Shown here: piece after piece, positions 54,567-63,965 of the stretch
How the letters are laid out: every line of letters begins with the position of its first letter
Position numbering within the stretch: the stretch's first letter is position 1
Assembly (NCBI RefSeq): GCF_007989825.1
Contig: NZ_BJUA01000006.1
Span: forward strand, 124,001-188,000
DNA from: Cellulomonas persica
Lineage (GTDB): Bacteria; Actinomycetota; Actinomycetes; Actinomycetales; Cellulomonadaceae
Direction: 5' to 3'
DNA: 64,000 nt
Notes under the pieces: model-generated
What the model was told of the DNA's origin: nothing
The model's database searches: none
What the model saw: only the letters and a program-made list of their open reading frames with translations
Program-made: the position numbers and the translations under genes

Positions 54567-55292
54567 GTGACGGACGACCTCGACGAAGCGGGCCTCCGGC
54601 GCCTCGCGGCTGCAGTCGACGACGCGATCCCGGGACCTCTGCGCACCCAGTGGGAAGCACACGTGTCGACGTCGCCCGTGCTCGTCGCGCGACAGGGCAT
54701 CTTCACGTCGTCGGGGCAACCGGTCGCGTACGAGTTCTCGTACCGCTCGTGCCACGGGGAGTCGCTCGGCGCGTCCGAGTGGAACGCGCACCAGCACGAG
54801 CGCGCCACGTCCCACGTCCTCGCGGCGACGTTCGGCCGCGCCGACCTCGAGCGCGTCGCCAACGGCCGCCTGCTGTTCGTCCGGTGCACGCGGGCCTACC
54901 TCGTGGGCGAGCTCCCTGTGCCCCGCCGTCCCGACCGGCTCGTCATCGTCGTCCCCGACACGGTCCCGATCGACGCCGAGGTGCTCGCGGGCGTGCGGCG
55001 CCTGCGGACCGAGGGCTACCGGTTCGCACTCCCGTCGTTCGTGAGCAGCCCCGCACAGCGCCGCCTGCTCCCCCACGCGGACTACGTCAAGGTGGACGTC
55101 CGCGACCTCGACGTGGAGGGCCATCCCGTCGTCACGCTCGCACGCTCGTACGGCGCGAGCCTCATCGCGGAGTACGTCGAGACGCCCGAGGCGATGGCGC
55201 ACGCACGCGACCTCGGACTCACCTTGTTCCAGGGCAACCTCCTCGAGCGCGCGGGCGTGCTCGACCGCGCGAGCGCGCAGATCGTCGACTGA
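54567..55292 (+). CDS. degenerate EAL-domain protein
   Basis: A 241-residue protein whose residues about 35-240 have the EAL (c-di-GMP phosphodiesterase) fold. Several key positions are changed: EFSYR (Glu56) at the EAL motif, Arg106 where Asn is expected (FVRC), VVP in place of the next Glu motif (near 128-131), and Pro156-Ser157 where the Asp pair should be. Lys175 (VKVD), Glu202 (AEYVE) and Gln222 (FQG) remain. It is therefore probably not an active phosphodiesterase. The GTG at 54567 shares a GGGAAAC lead with the paralogue downstream (AGGAAAC); an ATG at 54558 is the alternative. The second EAL-like gene starts 28 bases after the stop. Confidence 0.78.
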   Translation: MTDDLDEAGLRRLAAAVDDAIPGPLRTQWEAHVSTSPVLVARQGIFTSSGQPVAYEFSYRSCHGESLGASEWNAHQHERATSHVLAATFGRADLERVANGRLLFVRCTRAYLVGELPVPRRPDRLVIVVPDTVPIDAEVLAGVRRLRTEGYRFALPSFVSSPAQRRLLPHADYVKVDVRDLDVEGHPVVTLARSYGASLIAEYVETPEAMAHARDLGLTLFQGNLLERAGVLDRASAQIVD

Positions 55293-55320
55293 CGCGGCTG
55301 TCGACGGGCGCTGAGGAAAC

Positions 55321-55986
55321 GTGTCACGCGAAACGGCGTCATGGACCGCGTGCCAGGCCCTCTCATCGAGCGTGACACCACACGCGCACGCGCCGCGGCC
55401 CTCACCGCCGCAGGTCGCGCGCCAGCCCATCTGGTCCCCCGCGGGCGACCTGCACGGCTACGAGCTGCTCTACCGCACGGCGGACGGCACACCCGCCGGC
55501 GTCGATCGCTGGGACGAGGACCGTCAGGAGGACGCCACCGAGGCCGTCCTGGCGCGCATCGCGAGCATGAAGCTCGGCAGCGCGCTCGCGTTCGTCAACG
55601 TGACCCGCGGCTACCTGGTCGAGTCCCGCACCCTCCCCCCGCACCGCGGGCAGCTCGTGCTCGAGGTGCTCGAGACCGTCCCGGCCGACGAGGGCTCGCT
55701 CGCCGGCCTGACCCGCTTGCGGGACGCCGGCTACCGGCTGGCCCTCGACGACTTCACCGCGTCCGCCGCGCAGCTGGCGATGCTGCCCTGGGCCGACTAC
55801 GTCAAGATCGACTGCCGTGACCTGCTGCAGCACGGCAGCGCGCTCGTCGAGCTCGCCCGCAGCTCGGGAGCGCAGGTCATCGCCGAGCGCGTCAGCGACC
55901 GCGCGCTCGTCGACCACTGCGTCGCGTGGGGCTTCGACCTCCTGCAGGGCGACGTCCTCGGCCCCGCGGCGACGCTCCGGAGCTGA
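55321..55986 (+). CDS. EAL-domain protein with key residues kept
   Basis: A 221-residue single-domain EAL protein, adjacent to and paralogous with the degenerate copy upstream. The Glu of the EAL motif (ELLYR, Glu48), Asn93, Glu115, Asp143-Asp144 (LALDDF), Lys162 (VKID), Glu189 (AERV) and Gln209 (LQG) are all present. The loop after LALDDF is TASAAQ rather than the FGTGYSS of canonical enzymes, a feature of the YuxH/CdgJ-like group, so activity is uncertain. It has no GGDEF, sensor or membrane segment. Possible roles are c-di-GMP hydrolysis, c-di-GMP sensing, or a heteromer with the upstream protein. A short GC-rich stem (GGGGC-CTTC-GCCCC, 55987-56000) follows the stop. Confidence 0.8.
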   Translation: MSRETASWTACQALSSSVTPHAHAPRPSPPQVARQPIWSPAGDLHGYELLYRTADGTPAGVDRWDEDRQEDATEAVLARIASMKLGSALAFVNVTRGYLVESRTLPPHRGQLVLEVLETVPADEGSLAGLTRLRDAGYRLALDDFTASAAQLAMLPWADYVKIDCRDLLQHGSALVELARSSGAQVIAERVSDRALVDHCVAWGFDLLQGDVLGPAATLRS

Positions 55987-56025
55987 GGGGCCTTCGCCCC
56001 GCCGGCCGACGGACGACGGCGGGAG

Positions 56026-57093
56026 CTAGTCGCGCGACGCTGCTGCGACGCGCAGGACGGCGCGCTCGACGGCGAACTGCGGGTCGCGCCCCTCGCCCTT
56101 GACCTCGGCGTCCGCGGCGGCCACCGCGCCGATCGCGGCCGCGAGACCCTCGGGCGTCCACGTGCGCAGCTCGCGCAACGCGCGGTCCACCTGCCACGGC
56201 GCCAGGCCGAGCTCGCGCAACGCTCCCTGGCCCTTGCTCCGGGTCGCTCCGACCTTGGCGAGCGTGCGCAGCTTCGTCGCGAGCGCGGCGACGATCGGCA
56301 CCGGGTCCAGGCCCGTCGCGAGCGCGTGCCGCAGCAGCGCGACCGCCTGACCCGCGTCGCCGGCGATTGCCGCGTCGGCCACGCGGAAGCCGGTCGCCTC
56401 GATCCGACCGCCGTAGTAGCGCTCGACCGCCTCGACCCCGATCATCCCGGTCGTGTCCGCGACGAGCTGCGCGCACGAGGCCGCGAGCTCGCGCAGGTCG
56501 CTGCCGACCGCGTCGACGAGCGCCCGCACCGCACCGGCGTCCGCACGGCGACCGGCCCGCTTGAGCTCGGCCATGACGAACGCCGTCTTGTCGGCGTCCG
56601 ACGTCACGGCGTCGCACGTCACCTCGGGCACCTTCGCCGCTCGGAGCGCGTCGAGCGTCTTCTTCCCGCGCACTCCTCCGCCGTGCCGCAGCACGAGGAC
56701 CACGCCGGGCGCCGGGGCCGGCAGGTAGGCCTGCACGTCGGCGAACAGGTCGTCCGGGCCCTGCTCGACGCCGTCGACCACCACGACCTTGTCCTCGGCG
56801 AACAGCGACGGGCTCGTGGTCACGCCGAGCATCCCGGCGGAGTACGACGCGGCGTCCAGGCGCGTGATCTCGACGTCCGGGTCGGCCTCGCGCGCGAGCG
56901 ACACGATGCGCTCGGTCGCGCGGTCGACGAGCAGCCCCTCCGTCCCGCGGACCAGGACGATCGGCGCAGGAGCGGCTTCCTCCCACGTCAGCCCTGGCGC
57001 CCCGCCCTTGGCTCCCGAGCGGCCCGCGCCGGAGCGGGACGAGCCTGCACGGGTCGTGCTCGAGGAACGGCTGGAACGGGTCGGGGCGGGCAC
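56026..57093 (-). CDS. holA: DNA polymerase III subunit delta
   Basis: A 355-residue HolA, the clamp-loader subunit that opens the beta clamp. The first 36 residues are Ser/Arg-rich and not conserved. The core follows the family: IVLVRGTEGLLVDRATERI, VTTSPSLFAEDKVVVVDGVE, a central VVLVLRHGGGVRGKKT and the C-terminal helical part (GDAGQAVALLRHALATGLDPVPIVAALA). The GTG at 57093 is the only good start ahead of the core and overlaps the comEC reading frame by 106 bases, which is unusual. The comEA-comEC-holA order is common in actinobacteria, and holA is the last gene of this cluster. Confidence 0.92.
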   Translation of the reverse strand: MPAPTRSSRSSSTTRAGSSRSGAGRSGAKGGAPGLTWEEAAPAPIVLVRGTEGLLVDRATERIVSLAREADPDVEITRLDAASYSAGMLGVTTSPSLFAEDKVVVVDGVEQGPDDLFADVQAYLPAPAPGVVLVLRHGGGVRGKKTLDALRAAKVPEVTCDAVTSDADKTAFVMAELKRAGRRADAGAVRALVDAVGSDLRELAASCAQLVADTTGMIGVEAVERYYGGRIEATGFRVADAAIAGDAGQAVALLRHALATGLDPVPIVAALATKLRTLAKVGATRSKGQGALRELGLAPWQVDRALRELRTWTPEGLAAAIGAVAAADAEVKGEGRDPQFAVERAVLRVAAASRD

Positions 57094-58826
57094 GGGTCCA
57101 GCCTGCCAGACCCCGCCGACACCCCGCGTCGCGCACCCAGCAGGAGCCGGGCGGCGGCCACCCCGACGGCGGCCAGCAGCAGTGTGCCGGTGACGCCCGG
57201 CAGCCACTCGAGCTGCGCACCCGGCAGGCTCGCACACCGGCGTGCGACTGCCCCGATCCACCAGCACGCGGCGCCCGCCGCGGCGGACACGGGTGGCGCG
57301 AGAGCGGGCCACCACGGTGCGAGGACCGCCGAGAGCAGGCCGAGCAGCGTCGCCGGAGCCACCGCAGGGGCGGCGACGACGTTCGCCACGACGCCCCACG
57401 GCGTCACCGAGCCGCTGACCGCGAGCACGACCGGCCCGCAGGTCAGCTGGGCGGCGACGGGCACGGCGAGCGCCGTGGCGGGACCTGTGCCGAGCCGCCC
57501 CGACCAGCGCCGTGCGAGCGGTCCGCCGAGCAGCACGATCCCTGCGGTCGCGGCGACGGACAGCGCGAACCCGAGCTCGCCCGCGAGCCACGGGTCGGCG
57601 ACCAGCAGCACGACGACGGCGGCGCCGAGCGCCGCGGGCGAGCGTGCGGGCCGTCCCGCCGCGAGGCCGACGACACCCACCGCCCCCATGGCCGCCGCCC
57701 GCACGACGCTCGGCGCGGGGTGGACGAGGACGAGCATCGCGAGCGTCACGCCCGCGGTCGCGAGCGCCTGCATGCGCGGTGAAGCGCGCAGCGCCGCGCC
57801 GGTCGCCAGGACGAGCGCCGCGACGAGCGCGAAGTGCGCGCCCGAGACCGCCACGAGGTGCGTGAGGCCCGACGCCCTCATCGCGTCCGTGAGGTCGTCC
57901 GGGACCGCGCTCGTGTCGCCGACGGTCACGCCGGGCAGCAGCGCGCGTGCGTCGCCGGGCAGGTCGTCGGCGAGCATCCGCACACCGGCACGGACGCGGG
58001 CCGCGAGGGCGTCCCACGCACGCGGGGAGGCGCGGACCGTCACGGGTCCCGAGGCGACGAGCACCGCGACCTCGCGTGCGCCGGGTGTCCCGGCCCGCAG
58101 CCGTCCGGCGACCGCGACGACCGCGCCGTAGGCGGCGCGTTCCGACGGGTCCCCCAGCACGGCGACCTGCCCGCTGGCCGCCGAGGTCCGGCCGTCCGAG
58201 GCGCCGCTGCCCCCGGTCACGCTGCCCCCGACCACGTTGCCCCCGGCCCCGTTGCCCGTGGTCACGCTGCTCGCAGCGAGCACCCACCGGACGCGCGGCG
58301 GCGCGCCGGGCCACGTCGCGCGCACCGGTTGGGGCTCACCGACCACGCGTCCGACGAGGACCCCGGCGCCCTGGGTCCGTGCGAGCTCGGGGAGCAGCCC
58401 GTGCGCACGGGCGTCGACCTGCGCGGCCCCCGCACCCGCCACGCACGCGGCGGTGAGCAACGCGAGCGCGCCCACCGATCGGCACGACTCCCGCGACGCG
58501 CCGCCCCACCGCCGCCGAAGCCCGATCAGGCCAGCTGCCAGGCCGGCGAGCGCGAGCACCGCCGTGGTGACGAGCGCACCCGCGGCGGGCGCACGGACGA
58601 CGAGCAGCGCGGCGACCCACGCGGCCGCCGCGGCGGGCACGAGCCGCAGGTCGAGCGTCCGCACGGGCTCGACGGTGGGCGCGACGACCTGAGTCCCGCC
58701 CGCGGACCCGTCGGCCGTCCCGGCGCTTGCGGATGACGCGTCAGAAGCCCCGACGCCCGCGGATGACGCGTCGGACGTCCCGCCCTCCGGGGACGGCGCA
58801 GGCGACGCGCCGACGCGCGCGCTCAC
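56988..58826 (-). CDS. comEC: ComEC/Rec2-type competence protein lacking the C-terminal metallo-beta-lactamase domain
   Basis: A 612-residue membrane protein of the ComEC/Rec2 family, which forms the channel for single-stranded DNA uptake. It has N-terminal helices (about residues 65-140), a DUF4131-like beta region, and the Competence domain (about 270-550) with LTHLVAVSGAHFALVAALV, RAAAMGAVGVVGLAAGRPAR and GELGFALSVAATAGIVLLGGPL. Many family members end in a metallo-beta-lactamase-like nuclease domain; here there is none, only a 55-residue Pro/Arg-rich tail that overlaps holA. Natural competence is not proven by this gene. The GTG at 58826 overlaps the comEA stop (GTGA). Confidence 0.88.
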   Translation of the reverse strand: MSARVGASPAPSPEGGTSDASSAGVGASDASSASAGTADGSAGGTQVVAPTVEPVRTLDLRLVPAAAAAWVAALLVVRAPAAGALVTTAVLALAGLAAGLIGLRRRWGGASRESCRSVGALALLTAACVAGAGAAQVDARAHGLLPELARTQGAGVLVGRVVGEPQPVRATWPGAPPRVRWVLAASSVTTGNGAGGNVVGGSVTGGSGASDGRTSAASGQVAVLGDPSERAAYGAVVAVAGRLRAGTPGAREVAVLVASGPVTVRASPRAWDALAARVRAGVRMLADDLPGDARALLPGVTVGDTSAVPDDLTDAMRASGLTHLVAVSGAHFALVAALVLATGAALRASPRMQALATAGVTLAMLVLVHPAPSVVRAAAMGAVGVVGLAAGRPARSPAALGAAVVVLLVADPWLAGELGFALSVAATAGIVLLGGPLARRWSGRLGTGPATALAVPVAAQLTCGPVVLAVSGSVTPWGVVANVVAAPAVAPATLLGLLSAVLAPWWPALAPPVSAAAGAACWWIGAVARRCASLPGAQLEWLPGVTGTLLLAAVGVAAARLLLGARRGVSAGSGRLDPCPPRPVPAVPRARPVQARPAPARAAREPRAGRQG

Positions 58827-59743
58827 ACCCGGACCCGCTCGCGGAGCTGGTCGAGGAGCTTCGGGCCGATGCCGACCACCTCGAGCAGCTCGTCGACGCT
58901 CGCGAACGGCCGCTCCTGGCGGCGGGCCACGATGCGCTCGGCCAGGACCGGACCGATCCCGGGCAGCGTCTCGAGCGTCGCGGGGTCCGCGGCGTTGAGG
59001 TCGACCCGCGCATCGCCGCGGGTCCCGGACCCGGCGGTCGCGGAGCTCGCACCCTGCGGGTCGCCCGGCTCGGCCGGCGCAGCGGCCGGCGAGTCCGTCA
59101 CCGGGTCGCCCTGGCGGGCGACGAGCACCTGTTCAGCGTCGACGAGCAGCCGCGCGAGGTTGAGCCGCGTGAGGTCGGCGTCGTCGGTCGCGCCGCCCGC
59201 CGCCGTGAGCGCGTCGACGACCCGTGAGCCCGCGGGCAGGCGGACCACGCCGGGTCGGACGACCGCGCCCGCCACGTCGACGACCACGTCCTGCGCGCCC
59301 GTCGGTGCCGACGTCGCGGCCGCCGTGGACACCAGGGGCAACGGGACCGGCAGCTCGACGGGCTCGCCGGGCCGGGTCGCGACCGCGCGCAGCGCGACCC
59401 CACCGGCGACGAGCGCGAGCGCGGCGGCGGCGCCGAGCGCCGTGCGTGGGCTGGGCCGCCACCGCACGCGGGTGCGTGCGGGCTCGGGTCCCGGCAGGAC
59501 GCCGTGCGCGTCGGCATACCGGCTCGCCGCGACGGCGAGCGCATCGCCGAACGGTGCTCCCGCCGCGCTCGTCGCCGGCCGCAGCGCGGGCTGGGCCCGC
59601 CCACCGTCGAACCGCGGGTCGGCGGGAAATGGCTCGTCCCGTGCCGTCACGGTGGCCGACGGTGACTCGTCGGTCGCCGCGACGGCGGCCAGGCGTGCAC
59701 GCACCGCCCCACCCCGGGACGGGGCACGGTCGCGAGGGATCAC
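58823..59743 (-). CDS. comEA: ComEA-family DNA-binding protein
   Basis: A 306-residue protein. The cytoplasmic N terminus of about 100 residues is followed by a membrane helix (about 102-122). An SLBB domain comes next (about 150-215; VVVDVAGAVVRPGVVRLPAGSRVVDAL), then an Ala/Pro/Ser linker. The C-terminal ComEA helix-hairpin-helix pair (about 245-306; DLNAADPATLETLPGIGPVLAERIVARRQ, split in two hairpins, with GIGPKLLDQL) binds DNA. It is the membrane-anchored DNA receptor of the ComEC uptake route. Its GTG start lies 132 bases after the degV stop, and it overlaps comEC. Confidence 0.93.
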   Translation of the reverse strand: MIPRDRAPSRGGAVRARLAAVAATDESPSATVTARDEPFPADPRFDGGRAQPALRPATSAAGAPFGDALAVAASRYADAHGVLPGPEPARTRVRWRPSPRTALGAAAALALVAGGVALRAVATRPGEPVELPVPLPLVSTAAATSAPTGAQDVVVDVAGAVVRPGVVRLPAGSRVVDALTAAGGATDDADLTRLNLARLLVDAEQVLVARQGDPVTDSPAAAPAEPGDPQGASSATAGSGTRGDARVDLNAADPATLETLPGIGPVLAERIVARRQERPFASVDELLEVVGIGPKLLDQLRERVRV

Positions 59744-59875
59744 CGCCCGAACGCTAGGCAGCCTCCCGGCGCACCGAGGCCGGCGCCGGTGCGGCTGTGG
59801 AGGACGTGAGGGACGTCGTGGGCTGAGGTCGGCTCACGGCGGCAGACGAGACGGTCCGGCAACGGGTCCGAGGCG

Positions 59876-60829
59876 TCAGGCGTCGACGACCACGAGCGCG
59901 AGCAGGCCTGGTCCGACGTGGGCCGCGATCGCCGCGCTCGTCTCGCACGCCACGACCTCCAGCACACCGGGCCACTGCTCGACCTGGGCGACGAGCTCGG
60001 CCGCCAGCTCGGCCTGGTCCAGGTGGTGCACCGCGACGCGCACCTGCCCGCGCGAGTCGGCGTGCGCTCGGGCCAGGGCCTCGAGCCGCTCGCGGGCCGC
60101 ACGGCGCGTGCGAACCTTCTCCGCGACCACCACGTGACCGTCCTGCAGCGTCAGCAGCGGGCGCAGCCCGAGCACGGTGCCGAGAGCGGCGGCCGGAGCG
60201 GACAGCCGCCCGCCGCGGCGCAGGTGGTCGAGCGAGTCGACGAGGAACCATGCGCACGCCTGGGCGCTGCGCTCCCGCGCGAGCCGCGCGACGGCCGCAC
60301 CGTCGGGGGTCGCGGTCGGCTCGGGCGCACGGCCGAGCGCGCGCGTGACCCACGCGCCGAGCCGCTCCGGGGCGCGTGCGGGCTCCGCCGGCGGGAGCTC
60401 CGGAGGGCCGTCCAGCAGCGTCCCCGCGGACGTCTCCAGACCGCGGGCGTAGCGTGCCGCGGCGAGCACGGTGTACCCGAGCGCCATCACGGTGACGGTC
60501 GAGTCCATGACGTGCACGGGCACCGGTGCGCCCGCCGCCGCGACGCGCGCCGCGCTCACGGTGCCGGAGAGCTCCCCCGACAGGTGCACCGAGACGATCT
60601 CGCGCGCGCCCGCCTCGGCGGCGGCGCGGTAGGCCGCGGCGAACGCCGCGGGCGGCGGTTGCGACGTGCTCACGCGCGTCCCGCGCCGCAGCGCCACGAG
60701 CAGGTCCGCCGGCGTCAGGTCGACGCCCTCGACGTGGCGCTCCGTGCCGACGAGCACGTCGAGCGGCACGACTCCGACACCCCACCGCTGCGCCACGTCC
60801 GCGGGCAGCGACGCGGTCGAGTCGGTCAC
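59876..60829 (-). CDS. DegV-family fatty-acid-binding protein
   Basis: A DegV protein of at least 317 residues. It shows VTDSTASLPADVAQRWGV at the start, VSTSQPPPAAFAAAYRAAAE, HLSGELSGTVSAARVAAA, DSTVTVMALGYTVLAAARYA, the C-terminal GGRLSAPAAALGTVLGLRPLLTLQDG, and VACETSAAIAAHVGPG. DegV-type proteins bind fatty acids and present them to fatty acid kinase (FakA). The GTG at 60829 starts only three residues before the conserved TDS turn, so the real start may be earlier: a CTG at 60880 overlaps the leuS stop, and the only ATG is at 61057, inside leuS. It lies after leuS on the same strand. Confidence 0.85.
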   Translation of the reverse strand: MTDSTASLPADVAQRWGVGVVPLDVLVGTERHVEGVDLTPADLLVALRRGTRVSTSQPPPAAFAAAYRAAAEAGAREIVSVHLSGELSGTVSAARVAAAGAPVPVHVMDSTVTVMALGYTVLAAARYARGLETSAGTLLDGPPELPPAEPARAPERLGAWVTRALGRAPEPTATPDGAAVARLARERSAQACAWFLVDSLDHLRRGGRLSAPAAALGTVLGLRPLLTLQDGHVVVAEKVRTRRAARERLEALARAHADSRGQVRVAVHHLDQAELAAELVAQVEQWPGVLEVVACETSAAIAAHVGPGLLALVVVDA

Positions 60830-60876
60830 GACGGCGACCGGCGCGGGTGCGCCGGCGCCGCGTGCGCGCAGCCCGA

Positions 60877-63801
60877 TCAGGCCGGCACCACGTTGACCAG
60901 CTTGGGCGCGCGCACGATCACGGTGCGCACGCCGCGACCGTCGAGCGCACGCTGCACGCCCGCGTCCGCGAGCGCGAGCTCCTGCAGCTCGTCCTGCGTG
61001 GCCTGCGGCGAGACCTCCGCGCGGCCGCGGACCTTGCCCGCGACCTGGAAGATGCAAGTCACGGTGTCCTCGACCAGGTACGCCGGGTCGGCGACCGGGT
61101 AGGGCTCGTAGGCGAGCGAACGCTCATGGCCGAGGCGCGACCACAGCTCCTCGGCGACGTGCGGGGCCACGGGCGCGGTCATGAGCACGAGCGGCTCGAC
61201 CGCGGCACGCGGAGCAGCGGGCAACGACGTCAGGTGGTTGTTGAGCACGATGAGCTTGGCGATCGCGGTGTTGATCCGCATGTGCGCCATGTCCTCGGTG
61301 ACGTCCGCGATGGTCCGGTGCAGCACGCGCAGCGTCTCGTCGGACGGCGCGTCCTCGCTCACGACGAGCGTGCCGTCGGTCTCCGAGACCACGTTGCGCC
61401 ACAGGCGCTGCAGGAACCGCTGCGAGCCGACGACCGCGCGCGTCTCCCACGGGCGCGACAGGTCCAGCGGACCCATCGACATCTCGTACACGCGCAACGT
61501 GTCCGCGCCGTACTCGGCGTACATCTCGTCGGGCGTCACCATGTTCTTCAGCGACTTGCCCATCTTCCCGTACTCACGGTTGACGGGCTGACCCTGCCAC
61601 GAGTAGCCGGTCGGGGACGACTCGTCCTCGACGACCTCGGCCGCCTGCACGTGCACGCCACGCTCGTCGGTGTAGGCGTACGCCTGGATGTAGCCCTGGT
61701 TGAACAGCTGGTGGAACGGTTCGGCACCGCTCACGTGGCCCAGGTCGAACAGCACCTTGTGCCAGAACCGCGCGTACAGCAGGTGCAGCACCGCGTGCTC
61801 GACACCGCCGACGTACAGGTCGACGCCGCCGACCGTGTCGTTCGCGTCGCCGCTGTGGCCGGGCGCGAGCCAGAACTTCTCGAGCACCGGGTCGACGAGC
61901 ACTTCGTCGGCCGACGGGTCGAGGTACCGCAGGTAGTACCAGCACGAGCCGGCCCAGTTGGGCATGGTGTTGGTGTCGCGGCGGTAGACCTTCGGGCCGT
62001 CGCCGAGGTCGAGGGTGACGTTCACCCAGTCGGTGTTGCGACCCAGCGGCGGCTCGGGCGACGACTGCGCGTCGTCGGGCTCGAACGTACGCGGCGCGTA
62101 GTCGGGCACCTCGGGCAGGTCGACGGGCAGCAGGTCGGCGGGCAGCGCGATCGGCAGGTCGTTCTCGTCGTAGACGATCGGGAACGGCTCGCCCCAGTAG
62201 CGCTGACGGCTGAACAGCCAGTCGCGCAGGCGGTAGGTGATGGTCTCCTCGCCGACGCCCTTCGCCTCGAGCCACGCGACGATCCGCGCCTTGGCGGTCG
62301 CGACGTCCAGGCCGTCGAGCGAGATCTCCTCGTTGGCCGAGTTGATGACGGCACCGTCACCGGTCCGCGCGGCGTCCGTCTCGTCACCCTCGACCGTGTA
62401 GACGATCGGCAGGTCGAAGGCCTGCGCGAACGCGTGGTCGCGCGCGTCGCCGCCCGGGACCGCCATGATCGCGCCCGTGCCGTAGCCCATGAGCACGTAG
62501 TCGGCCGTGAACACGGGCAGCAGGTCGCCGTTGACGGGGTTGACCGCGAGGTGGCCGGTGAAGACGCCGGTCTTGCGGCCCGCGTCGGCCTGTCGCTCGA
62601 CCGCGGTCTTCGCCGCCGCCTCCGCGCGGTAGGCCGCCACCGCGGCCGCAGGCGAGGCGTGACCGCCCGTCCACACCGAGTGCGTGCCGTCGGGCCACTG
62701 AGAGGGGACCTCGTCCAGCAGCGGGTGCTCCGGGGCGACGACCATGAACGTCGCACCGAACAGCGTGTCCGGGCGCGTCGTGAACACCTCGACCGCCTGG
62801 CCGCCCTCGACCGCGAACCGCACACGCGCGCCCGACGAGCGTCCGATCCAGTTGCGCTGCATCGACTTGACCTTCTCCGGCCAGTCGATGTGCTCCAGGT
62901 CGTCCGTCAGGCGGTCCGCGTACGCCGTGATCCGCATGTTCCACTGGCGCAGGCTGCGCTGGAACACCGGGAAGTTGCCCCGCTCGGAGCGGCCGTCGGC
63001 CGTGACCTCCTCGTTGGCCAGGACCGTGCCCAGGCCCGGGCACCAGTTCACCGGCGTCTGCGAGACGTACGCCAGGCGCTTCGAGTCCAGCACGCGGCGG
63101 CGCTCGACGGCGTCCAGGTCGGCCCACGCCACGCCCTCGCGGACGCCGTCGACGACCGGCACCGCACGCGTGCCGTCGGCCAGCTCGGCCTCGAGCTCGG
63201 TGATCGGGCGCGCCTTGCCGCGACCACCGTCGGGACGCACGGCGTCCTCGTCGTACCAGGACTCGAAGATCTGCAGGAAGATCCACTGGGTCCAGCGCAC
63301 GTACTCCGGGTCGATCGTCGCGAACGACCGGCGCGAGTCGTGCGCCAGGCCCAGGCGGCGCAGCTGACGCTGCATGATCGCGATGTTCGCCTCGGTCGTG
63401 ACGCGCGGGTGCTGACCGGTCTGCACCGCGTACTGCTCGGCGGGCAGGCCGAACGCGTCGAACCCGAGCGCGTGCAGGACGTTGTCCCCCTGCATGCGGC
63501 GGAAGCGCGCGACGACGTCGGTCGCGATGTACCCCAGCGGGTGACCGATGTGCAGTCCCGCACCCGAGGGGTACGGGAACATGTCCATCACGAAGAACGA
63601 CCGCCGCGACGGGTCCGCGTGCCGGCCCTCGCCGTCCGTCAGCGCACCCGTCGGGTTCGCCGCGTAGAACGTGCCGCGCTCCTGCCACAGGTCCTGCCAG
63701 CGGAGCTCGATCTGGCGCGCAAGCTCCGCGGTGTAGCGGAACGGGACGTCGTCGCCGCGCTCGGCGGCCGGATCGGGACTCGGGGCAGCGGTGGAGGTCA
63801 C
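60877..63801 (-). CDS. leuS: leucyl-tRNA synthetase
   Basis: A 974-residue class I synthetase that charges tRNA-Leu. The HIGH-type motif is in [17 protein letters not shown] (about residues 75-91). The editing (CP1) domain is inserted around 250-480 with [21 protein letters not shown]. The KMSKS-type motif appears as KMGKSLKN in the C-terminal half ([16 protein letters not shown]). The anticodon-binding region and the C-terminal [12 protein letters not shown] follow. The N terminus has a 20-residue Ala/Pro/Asp-rich extension after the GTG at 63801. It is followed on the same strand by degV. Confidence 0.97.
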   Translation of the reverse strand: MTSTAAPSPDPAAERGDDVPFRYTAELARQIELRWQDLWQERGTFYAANPTGALTDGEGRHADPSRRSFFVMDMFPYPSGAGLHIGHPLGYIATDVVARFRRMQGDNVLHALGFDAFGLPAEQYAVQTGQHPRVTTEANIAIMQRQLRRLGLAHDSRRSFATIDPEYVRWTQWIFLQIFESWYDEDAVRPDGGRGKARPITELEAELADGTRAVPVVDGVREGVAWADLDAVERRRVLDSKRLAYVSQTPVNWCPGLGTVLANEEVTADGRSERGNFPVFQRSLRQWNMRITAYADRLTDDLEHIDWPEKVKSMQRNWIGRSSGARVRFAVEGGQAVEVFTTRPDTLFGATFMVVAPEHPLLDEVPSQWPDGTHSVWTGGHASPAAAVAAYRAEAAAKTAVERQADAGRKTGVFTGHLAVNPVNGDLLPVFTADYVLMGYGTGAIMAVPGGDARDHAFAQAFDLPIVYTVEGDETDAARTGDGAVINSANEEISLDGLDVATAKARIVAWLEAKGVGEETITYRLRDWLFSRQRYWGEPFPIVYDENDLPIALPADLLPVDLPEVPDYAPRTFEPDDAQSSPEPPLGRNTDWVNVTLDLGDGPKVYRRDTNTMPNWAGSCWYYLRYLDPSADEVLVDPVLEKFWLAPGHSGDANDTVGGVDLYVGGVEHAVLHLLYARFWHKVLFDLGHVSGAEPFHQLFNQGYIQAYAYTDERGVHVQAAEVVEDESSPTGYSWQGQPVNREYGKMGKSLKNMVTPDEMYAEYGADTLRVYEMSMGPLDLSRPWETRAVVGSQRFLQRLWRNVVSETDGTLVVSEDAPSDETLRVLHRTIADVTEDMAHMRINTAIAKLIVLNNHLTSLPAAPRAAVEPLVLMTAPVAPHVAEELWSRLGHERSLAYEPYPVADPAYLVEDTVTCIFQVAGKVRGRAEVSPQATQDELQELALADAGVQRALDGRGVRTVIVRAPKLVNVVPA

Positions 63802-63965
63802 CCGCCGAGTTTACCGAGCGTCGGGAGGGCGCCGTGCGTCACCGGTCCCGGGTGCGCCGCGCGGGCCGCGTCCGACGAGCACGCCCGACGGACGCGTCGG
63901 CGGCCGTACCCGACGGCCGTGACCGACGACCCGCGCGCGGCCGTCGCCGGTCCTAGGATCGCGCC

